This document shows, in pieces, positions 7,684-16,629 of a stretch of 33,695 bases of DNA. Source of the stretch: a virus; IMG/VR virus record IMGVR_UViG_3300047316_000734, positions 1 through 33,695 of that record; one strand, given 5' to 3'. Below the pieces are notes generated by a model. That model did not search any database and had not been told where the DNA came from. It saw nothing but the letters and a program-made list of their open reading frames with translations. A program made the position numbers and the translations under genes. Each line of letters starts with the position of its first letter. Position 1 is the first letter of the stretch.

Positions 7684-10600
7684 TCACGTTTGGATCACCA
7701 CGGTGAGGTCCGCGCCAGGATTCGGGGAGGCCACCGTTTTGATATCGAACGCCAGCACGTTTCCCTCGTTGAGAATCGGCGTCGGCCAGACGCACGGACG
7801 CAACCAGCACGCCGGATGGTTGTTCGTCACGATCGCGTCGAAAGTCTGGGCCGCGGCATCGACAGCCAGGATCTCTACGCACTCCTCGGTCGCACCGTTC
7901 AGGTCGAAGAAGACGAATCGGCCCACCTCGAGCCCGGTGGTCGAGGCATCATAAGACCCGGTGCTGATCGTCTGCACCGAACCGCTCCCCGTGATCGTGT
8001 TCAAACTCAGCAGGCCATAGTCCGCGTACGGCAGGCGGCGCGTCTCCGGCTTTCCATAACCCTGGTTGATCAGGAAATCGTAAGTGCTCTTGGCCCCGTC
8101 CGGAAGCATCTGCGCGATGCCCATCTTTTCGAGAATGTTCCAGGTCGCGCCCTCGTCGGTAGAGTACTTCACCACGTAAGAGGACTGCCCGTCCATCGTC
8201 ACCCCCTGCACGTAAGCGAACACACACCGGACGGAGGCCGCGTCGTGGATCTTCATCGGGATCGCAACGTTGTCCTGTGCGGAGAGCGCGCCCGCGATTT
8301 GGAACGTGTACGCGCCGCCAGAGCAAGTCCGGTCCCCTGGCATGAACGGTTCGTTATGGTGACCGCGCGCCCAGAACGTGAACGGCCCGTAGCCGAATTG
8401 GTTTGCCACGCCGACCGCCACGGAGACGACGCACACCGAAGGGATCTTCGCGTCGATCCTGGCTGGCAGTCCCGGCGTGCGGAAGAAGCCCTTCTTCACC
8501 GCCATGGTGAAGAGTTTCATGTCGAGCTTGTAGAAACGGACGTGCTCCAAGTGGGCGCACCGCATCGTTCCGAAGGTGGCTTGCCCTGCCGGCACACCCT
8601 GCCACGCGCGCGTGATCTCGAATGAGCCGGTCGGTACCACATCGCCGGTGGCTCCCGGACCCGTGATCTGGGCGCACTCATAGGAGCGCCGGCCCGGATT
8701 GTTCACGTCTTTGGCCTCGTCGTTAAAAACGATGAAGTCGCCGACCTTGAACACGCGCGCGGTGGCGGGGTTCACCGTGCAGTTCGCCGTAGCCGGATCG
8801 GTGGTGTCGTCGAGCGCGGCGTCAAGGCTTCCCCACAGATCAACGGCGAGCTCGTCCACGTAATACAGACCCATCGTGATCTCGGTCGCGCCCGTGATGT
8901 TCTCGTTGCCCGCCGCGTCGGCAAGCACCTCGATCTCGTCCACCACATATGACCCGTAATCCGTGAGTTTCGGCGTCCCGTTGACAATCCCAGGAACTCC
9001 CGTGTCATGGAAAACCTCCTCCGGCACCGGCGAGGCGTCGACATCGGCTGGCTTCGGCCCGTCGACGAGGTCGTACATTGAGTCCGTCGTGGTGCGGCCC
9101 TGAATATCGATCGAGTAATCCGGGTTGAGCTTCCAGCCGGTGACGCGGAACTCACCCAAGCCAGCAGGCATATCCGAATGGGTCATCGAGCAGACCATTC
9201 CCGGCTCTGTATTGAGCGCGAGGACGGTCGTCCGGAAGGAAAGCATGCGCGCGGCTTTCCACTCCGCGATGCTCGTTCCGCCCAATTCCTCGCGCAGCCG
9301 GGTGCTGATGATCCGCGCCGCCTGCGATTTCGAGAAGGTGCCAGAGAGGTTGACGTTCGACTTGAGGAACAGCGGTCCAGCCCCGCTGCCGATCTGAGAG
9401 GCGTAATCGATATCGTAGACGGTGACCGAGTTGTTGACGAAGGCATAATCCTCATCCGCGAAGTTGGCGGTCAGATGGTTGAACGCAGGTTTCAACGGTG
9501 ACAACTGAAGCGAGTTGAACAGGATGTTCCCGATGGTGAATGCTTCCACCGTGCTGCTGTTCTCGCGGATACCGATCTTCAGCCTGCCGAAGGCAAATGT
9601 GTAATAGCCCAGGCAGTTCATTAAGACTTCCTGTAGCCAGTCGCGAAGCGGCTTCTCCTCCTGGAGCACGCCGCGGAATTTGAACTGCGGCTCGCTGCCT
9701 GCGCCGACCATCTTCGTCACGCTGTCATTGCAGATCGCCGCCGCGTCGAGCGCGGCCTGCACGTCGAAGAACGTCTCTGCGAGATCCAACTGCGGAGTCG
9801 TGGCGGTCGCACCCAGCCGGAGGCCTCGCGCACGCAGCAGCATATTGACGGCGATCCACACCGGGTTCGTCAACGGCGGGCCAAAGGTCCGGACACCCAG
9901 GGAGGTCCAGACCCACCCGCTCATGCCCATCTGTACGTTGGCGACCATCGCGTGGTCGCCAGGCTTGGACAGTTGCAGGCCCTTCGCATCCGACCGGCGA
10001 ATGACCATGAACGCCGTTCCTGCCGCGAAGTTGTCCTTGTAGACCGACGATCCGGACAGCGCCTTCCGCCAGTCGCCGCCGGTGCTCTTGCCGGTTTGGT
10101 CGAGCGAGAAGAAATCTGTCGCACCTGCCGGATCCGCACCCAGGCACTGCCGCAGGCCGAACGAGTTGGTCGGGTAGCCGTGGTGCGCCTGCCCGTCAAG
10201 CGTGCTGCCAACGAATGTCTCGGCGTTTCCATCGCCGTCCAGGTCCTCGTAGTGCGGAGCGGTATAAGCGATGATCGGTCCTTCGCCGACGATGCCTAGC
10301 GCCTCGTAGAAATCGCTCTCGTCCCGGCCCGCCGCGACTTTGCAGTTCACCGGCATTTCGCTGTCGGTGTAAATCTCCGGAACGATCTGATCGTAGATCG
10401 AATCGGCCACCAGCGACGTGCTCGTGATCGTGGACCGCCCGAAGCCGAACACGCCGGTCGAGTTGTCCTTGATCGACACGCCCTGCGGCTCCGCGATCAG
10501 CCCGCCGTACGAGTGCTTCATGTGGTGCGCCAGGCAGCCGTTGGCGGTCTCGTATCCCTTGTCGCACTTCGAGGCGTCGGCGGACGGGAAGTGGACCAGA

Positions 10601-11538
10601 TCGAGAGATCCAGATGTGGAGTAAGGGCATGACTGCGAGTTGAAGACCTTCCAGCACGTGCGCGAGATCTTCCGGCATGGGTAGGGCAGGTTCAGTTCGT
10701 ACAGACCATCTGCGGCGGTGACTTTGAACTCCGGCCCGGAGTCGAACTGCCAATTGACGATATCGCCCTTCCACAGGTCGAGCTTGATCTTCGTGGCGAC
10801 GTGCAGGAGAGAGAACTCGATGGACGCGCGGAACAGATCCACATCGTTCGCGAGGTCCCGCATGACGCGGTCGGCGTTCCCGAAAGTGAACGTGGCGTCG
10901 TCGGCCTCGTTCCCCATGCTCTGCGAGATGCCATCGAAGGCCACAAGACGGGGAAGGTACAACTGCGCGCCGACAGTGCAGCGCCGGTCTGAGAGATAGA
11001 TCGCCGGGTAGCCTGCCTGAAGCGGCTTAAGCTTAATCAGTGGAATCATCTGCTGCACCTGCGGCAGCAGTGCGTCCTTGAGCGCTGCAGAAGGGAATCG
11101 GTTGAGGACCGTTACTGGCGTGTAAGTTGGGCTGGACGCCGGGATCTCGATCAGGGTAACTCCAATGCTACAGACCCAGTCGGCAACCATCTCCCAGGAC
11201 AGAGGCTCGTTAGCGAACCTGCAGGTGTACGCCGTCGTGCCGTTGCCATCGTCGTTTGGCGCATTGTAAGTGAACGCGCCGAACGGCCCGAACTTCGTTT
11301 CCCAGAAGTTCCGGAGGGCGATGCGCTGTGGGTCGTTCATCCACTGCCGGCGAATGGTGAATCGCTTCGCGCCGTCGCCCAGCATGAACCGCTGCTCGAT
11401 CTTCGCGTTGCCGGAACCGAACTGGTGGATGACCACGTCCGGATTGCTGGATCGTCCGAAAGGATAATCGGAAACGATAGGGAAGGTCCCGCTCGCGACG
11501 ATATCCGGAACGGTGATGTTGCCGATGAGATCAGACAT
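7684..11538 (-). CDS. Tail tip/hub protein: fused gpL-like and hub-like domains (1284 aa)
   Basis: A minor tail protein downstream of the tape measure, where tail-tip genes sit. Residues ~1-135 form a domain like small minor tail proteins (FWETKFGPFGAFTYNAP, ending VCSIGVTLIEIP). Residues ~150-345 resemble the DUF2163/BR0599-type or lambda gpL-type module. It includes a cysteine cluster at about 288, 295, 304, 325 and 335 (CRKISRTC, SQSCPY, KCDKGYETANGC) that could hold a metal or Fe-S centre as in gpL. The remainder (~430-1284) is a long beta-rich hub-like region ending in repeated fibronectin-like or distal modules. In lambda these jobs are split over several genes, so this looks like a fusion. 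Domain naming is from memory of the families; the metal site is inferred. Confidence 0.75.
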   Translation of the reverse strand: MSDLIGNITVPDIVASGTFPIVSDYPFGRSSNPDVVIHQFGSGNAKIEQRFMLGDGAKRFTIRRQWMNDPQRIALRNFWETKFGPFGAFTYNAPNDDGNGTTAYTCRFANEPLSWEMVADWVCSIGVTLIEIPASSPTYTPVTVLNRFPSAALKDALLPQVQQMIPLIKLKPLQAGYPAIYLSDRRCTVGAQLYLPRLVAFDGISQSMGNEADDATFTFGNADRVMRDLANDVDLFRASIEFSLLHVATKIKLDLWKGDIVNWQFDSGPEFKVTAADGLYELNLPYPCRKISRTCWKVFNSQSCPYSTSGSLDLVHFPSADASKCDKGYETANGCLAHHMKHSYGGLIAEPQGVSIKDNSTGVFGFGRSTITSTSLVADSIYDQIVPEIYTDSEMPVNCKVAAGRDESDFYEALGIVGEGPIIAYTAPHYEDLDGDGNAETFVGSTLDGQAHHGYPTNSFGLRQCLGADPAGATDFFSLDQTGKSTGGDWRKALSGSSVYKDNFAAGTAFMVIRRSDAKGLQLSKPGDHAMVANVQMGMSGWVWTSLGVRTFGPPLTNPVWIAVNMLLRARGLRLGATATTPQLDLAETFFDVQAALDAAAICNDSVTKMVGAGSEPQFKFRGVLQEEKPLRDWLQEVLMNCLGYYTFAFGRLKIGIRENSSTVEAFTIGNILFNSLQLSPLKPAFNHLTANFADEDYAFVNNSVTVYDIDYASQIGSGAGPLFLKSNVNLSGTFSKSQAARIISTRLREELGGTSIAEWKAARMLSFRTTVLALNTEPGMVCSMTHSDMPAGLGEFRVTGWKLNPDYSIDIQGRTTTDSMYDLVDGPKPADVDASPVPEEVFHDTGVPGIVNGTPKLTDYGSYVVDEIEVLADAAGNENITGATEITMGLYYVDELAVDLWGSLDAALDDTTDPATANCTVNPATARVFKVGDFIVFNDEAKDVNNPGRRSYECAQITGPGATGDVVPTGSFEITRAWQGVPAGQATFGTMRCAHLEHVRFYKLDMKLFTMAVKKGFFRTPGLPARIDAKIPSVCVVSVAVGVANQFGYGPFTFWARGHHNEPFMPGDRTCSGGAYTFQIAGALSAQDNVAIPMKIHDAASVRCVFAYVQGVTMDGQSSYVVKYSTDEGATWNILEKMGIAQMLPDGAKSTYDFLINQGYGKPETRRLPYADYGLLSLNTITGSGSVQTISTGSYDASTTGLEVGRFVFFDLNGATEECVEILAVDAAAQTFDAIVTNNHPACWLRPCVWPTPILNEGNVLAFDIKTVASPNPGADLTVVIQT

Positions 11539-11576
11539 GGCGCTATGCGGTGAGAGGAGCTTTGGGCTGGACGTGA

Positions 11577-11978
11577 TTACGCGAGTTCGATCAGTTCAAT
11601 CTGTGCGTCGGTCCTGCCGGGAGTGGCCGACTGCTCCCACGCGCCGTTGAACCGGACGATGTACCGGCCGACGGTGATCACGCCGGTGGGGTCGGACGAG
11701 AACTTCGGGCTGGTCTCATATGGGTCGTAGAAGAAGAACGCCTCGGACCCGCCGTGCCGTGCATCGTAAAAGTTCAGAAGGGTCTGAAGGAGCGTGGCCG
11801 GCAGACGTTTCGCCAGCCGCCACCGCTTCCGGCTGTTGGTTGCGAGCACCGAACGTTGCGACTCCCCGTTCTTGTACTCGTTCTCGATCATCGGGTACGC
11901 CCGCTCGTGCGCGAACGCCCGCGACAGGGATTGCGGCAGCACCGTGGCGGGCGCGGCGTTCTGAACGCTGCCTGGCAC
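11577..11978 (-). CDS. Minor tail protein, gpM/DUF2460-like (133 aa)
   Basis: The GTG start at 11978 shares one base with the tape-measure stop (TAGTG), so translation is likely coupled. The protein contains ERAYPMIENEYKNGESQRS, then LLNFYDARHGGSEAFFFYDP and VGRYIVRFNGAWEQ, and ends DAQIELIELA. This is the pattern of small beta-barrel minor tail proteins that connect the tube to the tip. The N-terminal domain of the next gene has the same organisation (FWETKFGPFGAFTY, YTCRFANEPLSW, GVTLIEIP), so the two may be paralogous ring proteins. The family assignment is moderate. Confidence 0.7.
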   Translation of the reverse strand: MPGSVQNAAPATVLPQSLSRAFAHERAYPMIENEYKNGESQRSVLATNSRKRWRLAKRLPATLLQTLLNFYDARHGGSEAFFFYDPYETSPKFSSDPTGVITVGRYIVRFNGAWEQSATPGRTDAQIELIELA

Positions 11979-14900
11979 TACGTCACCAAGGTCCCCGGGC
12001 TCAACTGGAGAGCGGTCATCTCCCGACGACCCGCGTTGCTCTTCATCGCGGAGAGCGCTCCCTGTGCCACCACGCGACCGTTTTGGATGACCACATTCCC
12101 GACTGCCTGCGAGTCAATGCTGAGCGGGATTACGATAGTGCCGCCCGCGTTCGACGCGGTGCCGCCGCCGACCGAATCGAGCGACGGCAGTCCCGCCAGG
12201 CCTGCGAGCGGAGTCCCGTTCTGGTACTGACTGGCTTGGAACAGCCCGCCACCCGTTTCAACCAGCGACAGTGGCGTCACGGCACTCGGCATGCCGGTGG
12301 GCTTTTGGCCGGTGGACATCGCGTACAACTGGATCAGGTCGCGAACTTGGGGGGAGCGGATCGCCAGGTCAAGGTTGCCGCCGAACGCGGATTTGGCGGT
12401 GTCCACGATTTGCTGGATCACTCCCTTGTCCGAGATATCGACGCCGTAGAGCGCCTTGACCTTGTCGCGCGCCTTCTCCGTTGCGCCCTTCACAAACAGG
12501 CGAACCATGCCTGCCAGGAATCCCACGCCTGCGCCGATGGCCGCGCCCAAGGGTCCGCCGAATTTTGCACCGATGAGCGCGCCGCCTCCGGTCGTCTCCG
12601 CGAGGCCAAGCTTGCCTCCGCGCCGGAGTCCGTCGAGAGCCAGCATCGCGCCCGCCGCCAGCATCGCGCCGCCTTTCATCCCGCCGATGCCTTTGGCGTC
12701 GGCGATCTTGGTCATATCGCCCGCCTCGTCCATCCTCCATCGCTCGGGTTTGAAGCCGATGTTGCCCAGTTGGGTGAGCACGCCCTTCCAGCCCGCAGCC
12801 ATTGCGCCGAAATTGAATAAGCCGCCAGCGGTGGCGCCCGACCCGCCACCAGCGGTCCCGGCGCCAGCCGCAACGCCGCCACCGCCACCACCACCCATTC
12901 CGGCAGCCGCCGCAGCGGAAAGAATCAGTGGGTTCCCTCCCATGGGTCCGGACATCGGGCCGCTGCTACCGCCGCCGCCCGTACCACCGAAGCCGCCCCC
13001 ACCGAAGATAGGGCTGGTACCGACGCCGAGAAGCCCGCCCAGGATGCCACCGCTGCCGCCGGCGCCAGCGCCGCCACCCGCGAACGACACCTTCTGCCCG
13101 GTGAACAGTTGCAGCAGCATGGCCGCGACGCGCGACGTCACTACATCCTTGATAGCGGTAAGGATCGCAGTCTTGAAGGAGTTCCCGATAGCCGCCCACA
13201 CCGACTGTGACTTCGTGACGAGAGCGTCGAAAACCCCGGCAGCCTGCTGCTTCAGTGAATCGAAGATGCTCTTGTAGTGATCGGTGACGAGCTTCCGAGT
13301 CTCGGCCGCGCCCTTCACCTGCGCGACATCGACCTCTGAGGCCGTCGCCTTCTGGAGCGCGTCCTTTTCCTGCTTGCCCAGATCCCGGACCTGGCTGGCC
13401 AGTTGATCGAGGTACGGTTGGTTGAAAATCCCCTGCGCCATCGCTGCCCGCTGCGCGGCAATCATCTGCCGTTCGGTGAGGAGATCGAGCTGTTCGATTT
13501 CGATCTTCGCCCGCTCCTTGATGGCGCGAACTTCGATATCGGTTTTCATCTGCTCGACGTGGACCTTGTCTTGCAGCGTGATCGCATCGATCTGCTCCAA
13601 TTGCGCCAATTCCAGGTTCTTGCGCTGCTCGACACCCTGGAGGCGCACGTTGAGGTTGCGGTCCTGCGCGGCCTCTCGCATCTGCTGGTCCTGTTGTTCC
13701 AGCCGCGTACGTTCCGCGATGGCGTCCTTCTCGATCGCGGTCTTCGCGCTTTCGATCTGGAGTTTCTGCTGCTCCGTGGTCGCGTTCAGCCCGGCGAGCG
13801 GAGCCAGTTGCGCTTTCCGGCGCTCTTCAACGGCTGCAACCATGGCGCCGCGGCTGTTCGGATCGACGACGTTGCCCTGCCACTGTGCCTGCTGTTCCCT
13901 GGTCGTGATCTCCGTCTCAAAGCGCCGCTGCGCCCGCGCCATCGCAGCCTGAAAAAGGGCGTCCAGCCGGCGACCCTCATCCTCATTCCACTTCTTGTCG
14001 AACGCCTCGATCTTGTCAGTGGTCGCCCGGTGCATGTCCGTGAGGGTCTTGTCGGTCAACGTGACGCGCCGAACCGCGCCGGTTTTGTCGTCGATACGCG
14101 TCCGCATCTTGTCGATCTCGCGCGTCTCCTCCTGCCGGAGTTTCAGTTCGCCGGCAGCCTGCGATTCGACCGCCAGCCGCTCTGCCCTCGTGGTTTCGAT
14201 GGTTGCCTGGGCCTCGCTGTTTGTGGCCGCGATGATCTTCATCGAGTCTTCCAGGCGCGCCCGTGCCAGATCCCTATCCGCGCCGGTGCGTTCCTCGGTC
14301 GCGCGCATGGCATAGTCGCTGGCTGTACGCTGGGCATCCAACGCTTGCTTCCGATCCGCAATCTGCGCCCGCAACTCGTCGTTGGTCGCCTCTTTCGGTT
14401 TCGGCTTATCGAGCCCGATCTTGAGTTTCCCGAAGCCCAGGTTCGAGAAGTCATCCCACTTCTGACCAGGTAGCATCCGCTTGCCGGAAACGATCTCCTT
14501 GATCTGGTCATCGCTGTAGCCCATCCTCTTCACGTCGTCGGCCTTGAGCTTGCCGGCGAACATCTGCTCTTGGATGCCCTTCCGCCGCATGTCCTCGTAG
14601 CCGCGCTCGAGGTTCGCCTGGGTATCGCTCCACTCCTTGTAGATGATCGCGCCGGCAGCCACCACGCCAGTGATCGCCAACGCCCAAGGGTTGAGCGCGA
14701 GCGCCAGGCTCAAACCCTCGACTGCCGTGGTGATCCCGATGATGGTCTCGGCGATCTGGTAGGTGACGAGCAGGCCGGCAGCGACACCGACCCCTTCCGC
14801 AAACCTGATCACGCCGTCCTTGTGCTCCTTCAACCACTTCACACCCTCGGTAAGCCAGTGGACCGTGTCCTTCAGCCAGACCACAAACTCTTTGCCGACC

Positions 14901-15673
14901 TCGTTCTTGAGCGATTCGATCTCACGAGAGAGCGCAGCCTCCTCGAACGCCAGACTGCCGGTCGCAGCAGCCGCCGACCCTTTGAGCTTTGCCGCCGCCT
15001 CGACGATGGCGTTGTACCGAACCTCCTTGACCTCGTTCTCATCGAGCGTCTTGCCGTGGAGTTGCGCCAGCAACTCCGCGTGCTCCGTGACCTTGTTCAG
15101 GTCGACGAAGATGTTCAGGCTTCGCAGGCCGCGCGACTGGCCGGTCTCGACAGCGCGGAGGATATCCTCCATCGCCTCGGCCGCTTTGACACCGGTCGTG
15201 CTGAAGGCCGCCGCGTCCTTGGCCATCTTCGCCAGACCCTGCGACTTCCCAAGTCCCAACTCCGAGACGATCAATTTCTGAACCGCGCCCTGCGCTTCCT
15301 CAGTGGTGTAGCCGATTTTCTTGATGGCCTCGACCGCGCCCAGCGCTGCCTCGTCGGCGATGCCAAAGGACTTCGCGACGGTCTTCGTGACCGCTTCCAT
15401 GCGCTCCAGGTTTGCCGCCGACCGGGCCGCTTCGATGGTCCACTCCTTGACCCACTCGACGACCTTCTTCAGCCCTTCCACCAGGAGCTCTCCGGCCGCC
15501 ACGCCCTTGGCCATGCTCCTCGTCATGGCGTCGATCCCACCGGACGCGCCGGCACCGGCCTTCACCGCTGCCTGCTCCATACCGGACGGACCCGAATTGA
15601 TGCTCTTGATAGAGGCGTTCGCCTTGTTGACGTCCACCTCCACGACCAATTCGAGCTTGTTGTTGTCAGCCAT
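11978..15673 (-). CDS. Tail tape measure protein (1231 aa)
   Basis: This sets tail length and is ejected during DNA entry. It is the longest uniformly helical protein after the tail chaperones, as expected for a tape measure. The N-terminal ~280 residues are Ala/Lys-rich (MADNNKLELVVEVDVNKANA and AANLERMEAVTKT). A hydrophobic stretch at about 294-344 (LNPWALAITGVVAAGAIIY) could insert into membrane. Residues ~430-800 are charged heptad-like coiled coil with many ERTRLEQQDQQM-type runs. At about 860-950 there is a very glycine-rich linker. Another hydrophobic Gly/Ala segment (GGPLGAAIGAGVGFLAGMV) follows. The start overlaps the GT-frame gene by 8 bases; it has only a weak GGGA before the ATG. 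Confidence 0.9.
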   Translation of the reverse strand: MADNNKLELVVEVDVNKANASIKSINSGPSGMEQAAVKAGAGASGGIDAMTRSMAKGVAAGELLVEGLKKVVEWVKEWTIEAARSAANLERMEAVTKTVAKSFGIADEAALGAVEAIKKIGYTTEEAQGAVQKLIVSELGLGKSQGLAKMAKDAAAFSTTGVKAAEAMEDILRAVETGQSRGLRSLNIFVDLNKVTEHAELLAQLHGKTLDENEVKEVRYNAIVEAAAKLKGSAAAATGSLAFEEAALSREIESLKNEVGKEFVVWLKDTVHWLTEGVKWLKEHKDGVIRFAEGVGVAAGLLVTYQIAETIIGITTAVEGLSLALALNPWALAITGVVAAGAIIYKEWSDTQANLERGYEDMRRKGIQEQMFAGKLKADDVKRMGYSDDQIKEIVSGKRMLPGQKWDDFSNLGFGKLKIGLDKPKPKEATNDELRAQIADRKQALDAQRTASDYAMRATEERTGADRDLARARLEDSMKIIAATNSEAQATIETTRAERLAVESQAAGELKLRQEETREIDKMRTRIDDKTGAVRRVTLTDKTLTDMHRATTDKIEAFDKKWNEDEGRRLDALFQAAMARAQRRFETEITTREQQAQWQGNVVDPNSRGAMVAAVEERRKAQLAPLAGLNATTEQQKLQIESAKTAIEKDAIAERTRLEQQDQQMREAAQDRNLNVRLQGVEQRKNLELAQLEQIDAITLQDKVHVEQMKTDIEVRAIKERAKIEIEQLDLLTERQMIAAQRAAMAQGIFNQPYLDQLASQVRDLGKQEKDALQKATASEVDVAQVKGAAETRKLVTDHYKSIFDSLKQQAAGVFDALVTKSQSVWAAIGNSFKTAILTAIKDVVTSRVAAMLLQLFTGQKVSFAGGGAGAGGSGGILGGLLGVGTSPIFGGGGFGGTGGGGSSGPMSGPMGGNPLILSAAAAAGMGGGGGGGVAAGAGTAGGGSGATAGGLFNFGAMAAGWKGVLTQLGNIGFKPERWRMDEAGDMTKIADAKGIGGMKGGAMLAAGAMLALDGLRRGGKLGLAETTGGGALIGAKFGGPLGAAIGAGVGFLAGMVRLFVKGATEKARDKVKALYGVDISDKGVIQQIVDTAKSAFGGNLDLAIRSPQVRDLIQLYAMSTGQKPTGMPSAVTPLSLVETGGGLFQASQYQNGTPLAGLAGLPSLDSVGGGTASNAGGTIVIPLSIDSQAVGNVVIQNGRVVAQGALSAMKSNAGRREMTALQLSPGTLVT

Positions 15674-16004
15674 GGTTTCCCGGCAGCTTCTCGCGTTCCA
15701 ACCGGTCCCGCTCCTCGGCGATGATCAACATTGCCTGGAACTCATCGGCGGCAATTTCAGTCAGAGAAATCGGAACTCCCAGCTTCAACGCGCACATCAG
15801 ATCCAACGCGCAACGGATGACCACTCCGCGTTCGGATGACTGGGCCTCGTCGATCCTATCGAGCGGGCAGTGGTCGCACCTGCCGCCACCCTCCGGCGAG
15901 TCCGGACAGAGGCTTTGGTCGCACAGGTCCTCGCGCCGCATCGCCCAATGCACGAGGAACCGGAACGACGGATTCTCCGGCCACTCGCCTAACTCGCCGG
16001 AGGA
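15666..16004 (-). CDS. Tail assembly chaperone T portion, probably made by -1 frameshift as a G-T fusion (112 aa of T)
   Basis: The frame downstream of the G-like chaperone has no convincing ribosome binding site (a GTG at 15953 lacks one) but is open back through the end of G. A -1 slip at the four T residues (16004-16007) would join it to G four codons before the G stop. The T part reads SGELGEWPENPSFRFLVHWA and then a cysteine cluster with spacing C-x4-C-x9-C-x2-C (DLCDQSLC, GGRCDHC), followed by a helical end. In lambda-like phages the GT fusion recruits the tape measure to the tube. The position directly before the tape measure fits. The Cys cluster is unusual and could bind zinc. Confidence 0.65.
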   Translation of the reverse strand, partial: SSGELGEWPENPSFRFLVHWAMRREDLCDQSLCPDSPEGGGRCDHCPLDRIDEAQSSERGVVIRCALDLMCALKLGVPISLTEIAADEFQAMLIIAEERDRLEREKLPGNHG

Positions 16005-16615
16005 AAACTTGCGTCGCGGTCCTCCGCAAACGCCGTGTCGATGGCATCGATAGCGGCGCGGACTGCGACCGCCTGATGGATGATCGGCGCGGCGCCGACA
16101 TACCCCTCGGTCGAGATCAAGAGCTTCTTGTACATGGTCCCGACCGGCGCGATGTTGACGGTGATCTCCTGCCGGCCATACTGAAGGTCAATCGCACGCG
16201 CAAAGCCGCGCCGGAAATCGAAGGTGTCCTTGGCCGACGGCATCTTCATCAGGTGCGTGGTCGTGGCTCCCAGAACCCGCATCGTGACCAGGAAGCCCTC
16301 GCCGGAAGGAACCACGTCGTCCACATCGCAGGTGGCCAACTCCTCAATCAGCTTCACCGCCTCGAACGCATCGGTTTCCGCCTCGTCGTGCTCCGTCCGA
16401 ATCTTGGAGAGCAGCATCGCGTCGGCGTCCTCGCGGTGCAGGATGGTCGTCTCGGACGCGCCGCGCCCTAATGACTTGGTCAGTAGTTTGCGGCGACGCT
16501 GGCGTTCAATCCATTCATCGTCGGTTGGGAACCGCACACGAATGGTGCGGCCGCCGTTGGGGCCGGGAAGGCGCAGTGCGATCGGCCTGCTCGCGTCAAA
16601 AACGGGGGTATCCAA
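15989..16615 (-). CDS. Tail assembly chaperone, gpG-like (208 aa)
   Basis: Lies between the tail tube gene and the tape measure gene, the fixed place for tail chaperones. The start chosen is TTG at 16615 because AAAGGAAG lies about 6-8 nt upstream; an ATG at 16657 would overlap the tube gene and lacks such a site. The protein is helical and charged, opening LDTPVFDASRPIALRLPGPN, with DDEWIERQRRRKLLTK near residue 30 and FDFRRGFARAIDLQYG in the second half. It is soluble with no catalytic motifs, as expected for a chaperone that coats the tape measure. Its 3' end holds the frameshift site for the longer GT form. Confidence 0.7.
   Translation of the reverse strand: MDTPVFDASRPIALRLPGPNGGRTIRVRFPTDDEWIERQRRRKLLTKSLGRGASETTILHREDADAMLLSKIRTEHDEAETDAFEAVKLIEELATCDVDDVVPSGEGFLVTMRVLGATTTHLMKMPSAKDTFDFRRGFARAIDLQYGRQEITVNIAPVGTMYKKLLISTEGYVGAAPIIHQAVAVRAAIDAIDTAFAEDRDASFPPAS
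16004..16010 (-). promoter_or_regulatory. Candidate -1 ribosomal frameshift site (AAGTTTT)
   Basis: On the coding strand the zero-frame codons are GCA AGT TTT CCT. The A-site TTT can re-pair perfectly one base back because of the four T run; the P-site AGT to AAG re-pairing is poor, so this is not a canonical X-XXY-YYZ heptamer. The G stop comes only four codons later, and the shifted frame stays open for 112 residues. Confidence 0.45.
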
Positions 16616-16629
16616 TGTTGGCTTCCTTT

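Noticed and set aside
7600-7690. Possible hairpin (CGGGAC ... GTCCCG) between the moron and the tail hub gene
   Set aside because: Six pairs with an 18-base loop and no T run on either strand; too weak for a terminator call.
12456-13277. Proline-rich plus-strand open frame opposite the tape measure
   Set aside because: It reads the glycine-rich tape-measure linker backwards, giving Pro runs; no ribosome site or domain.
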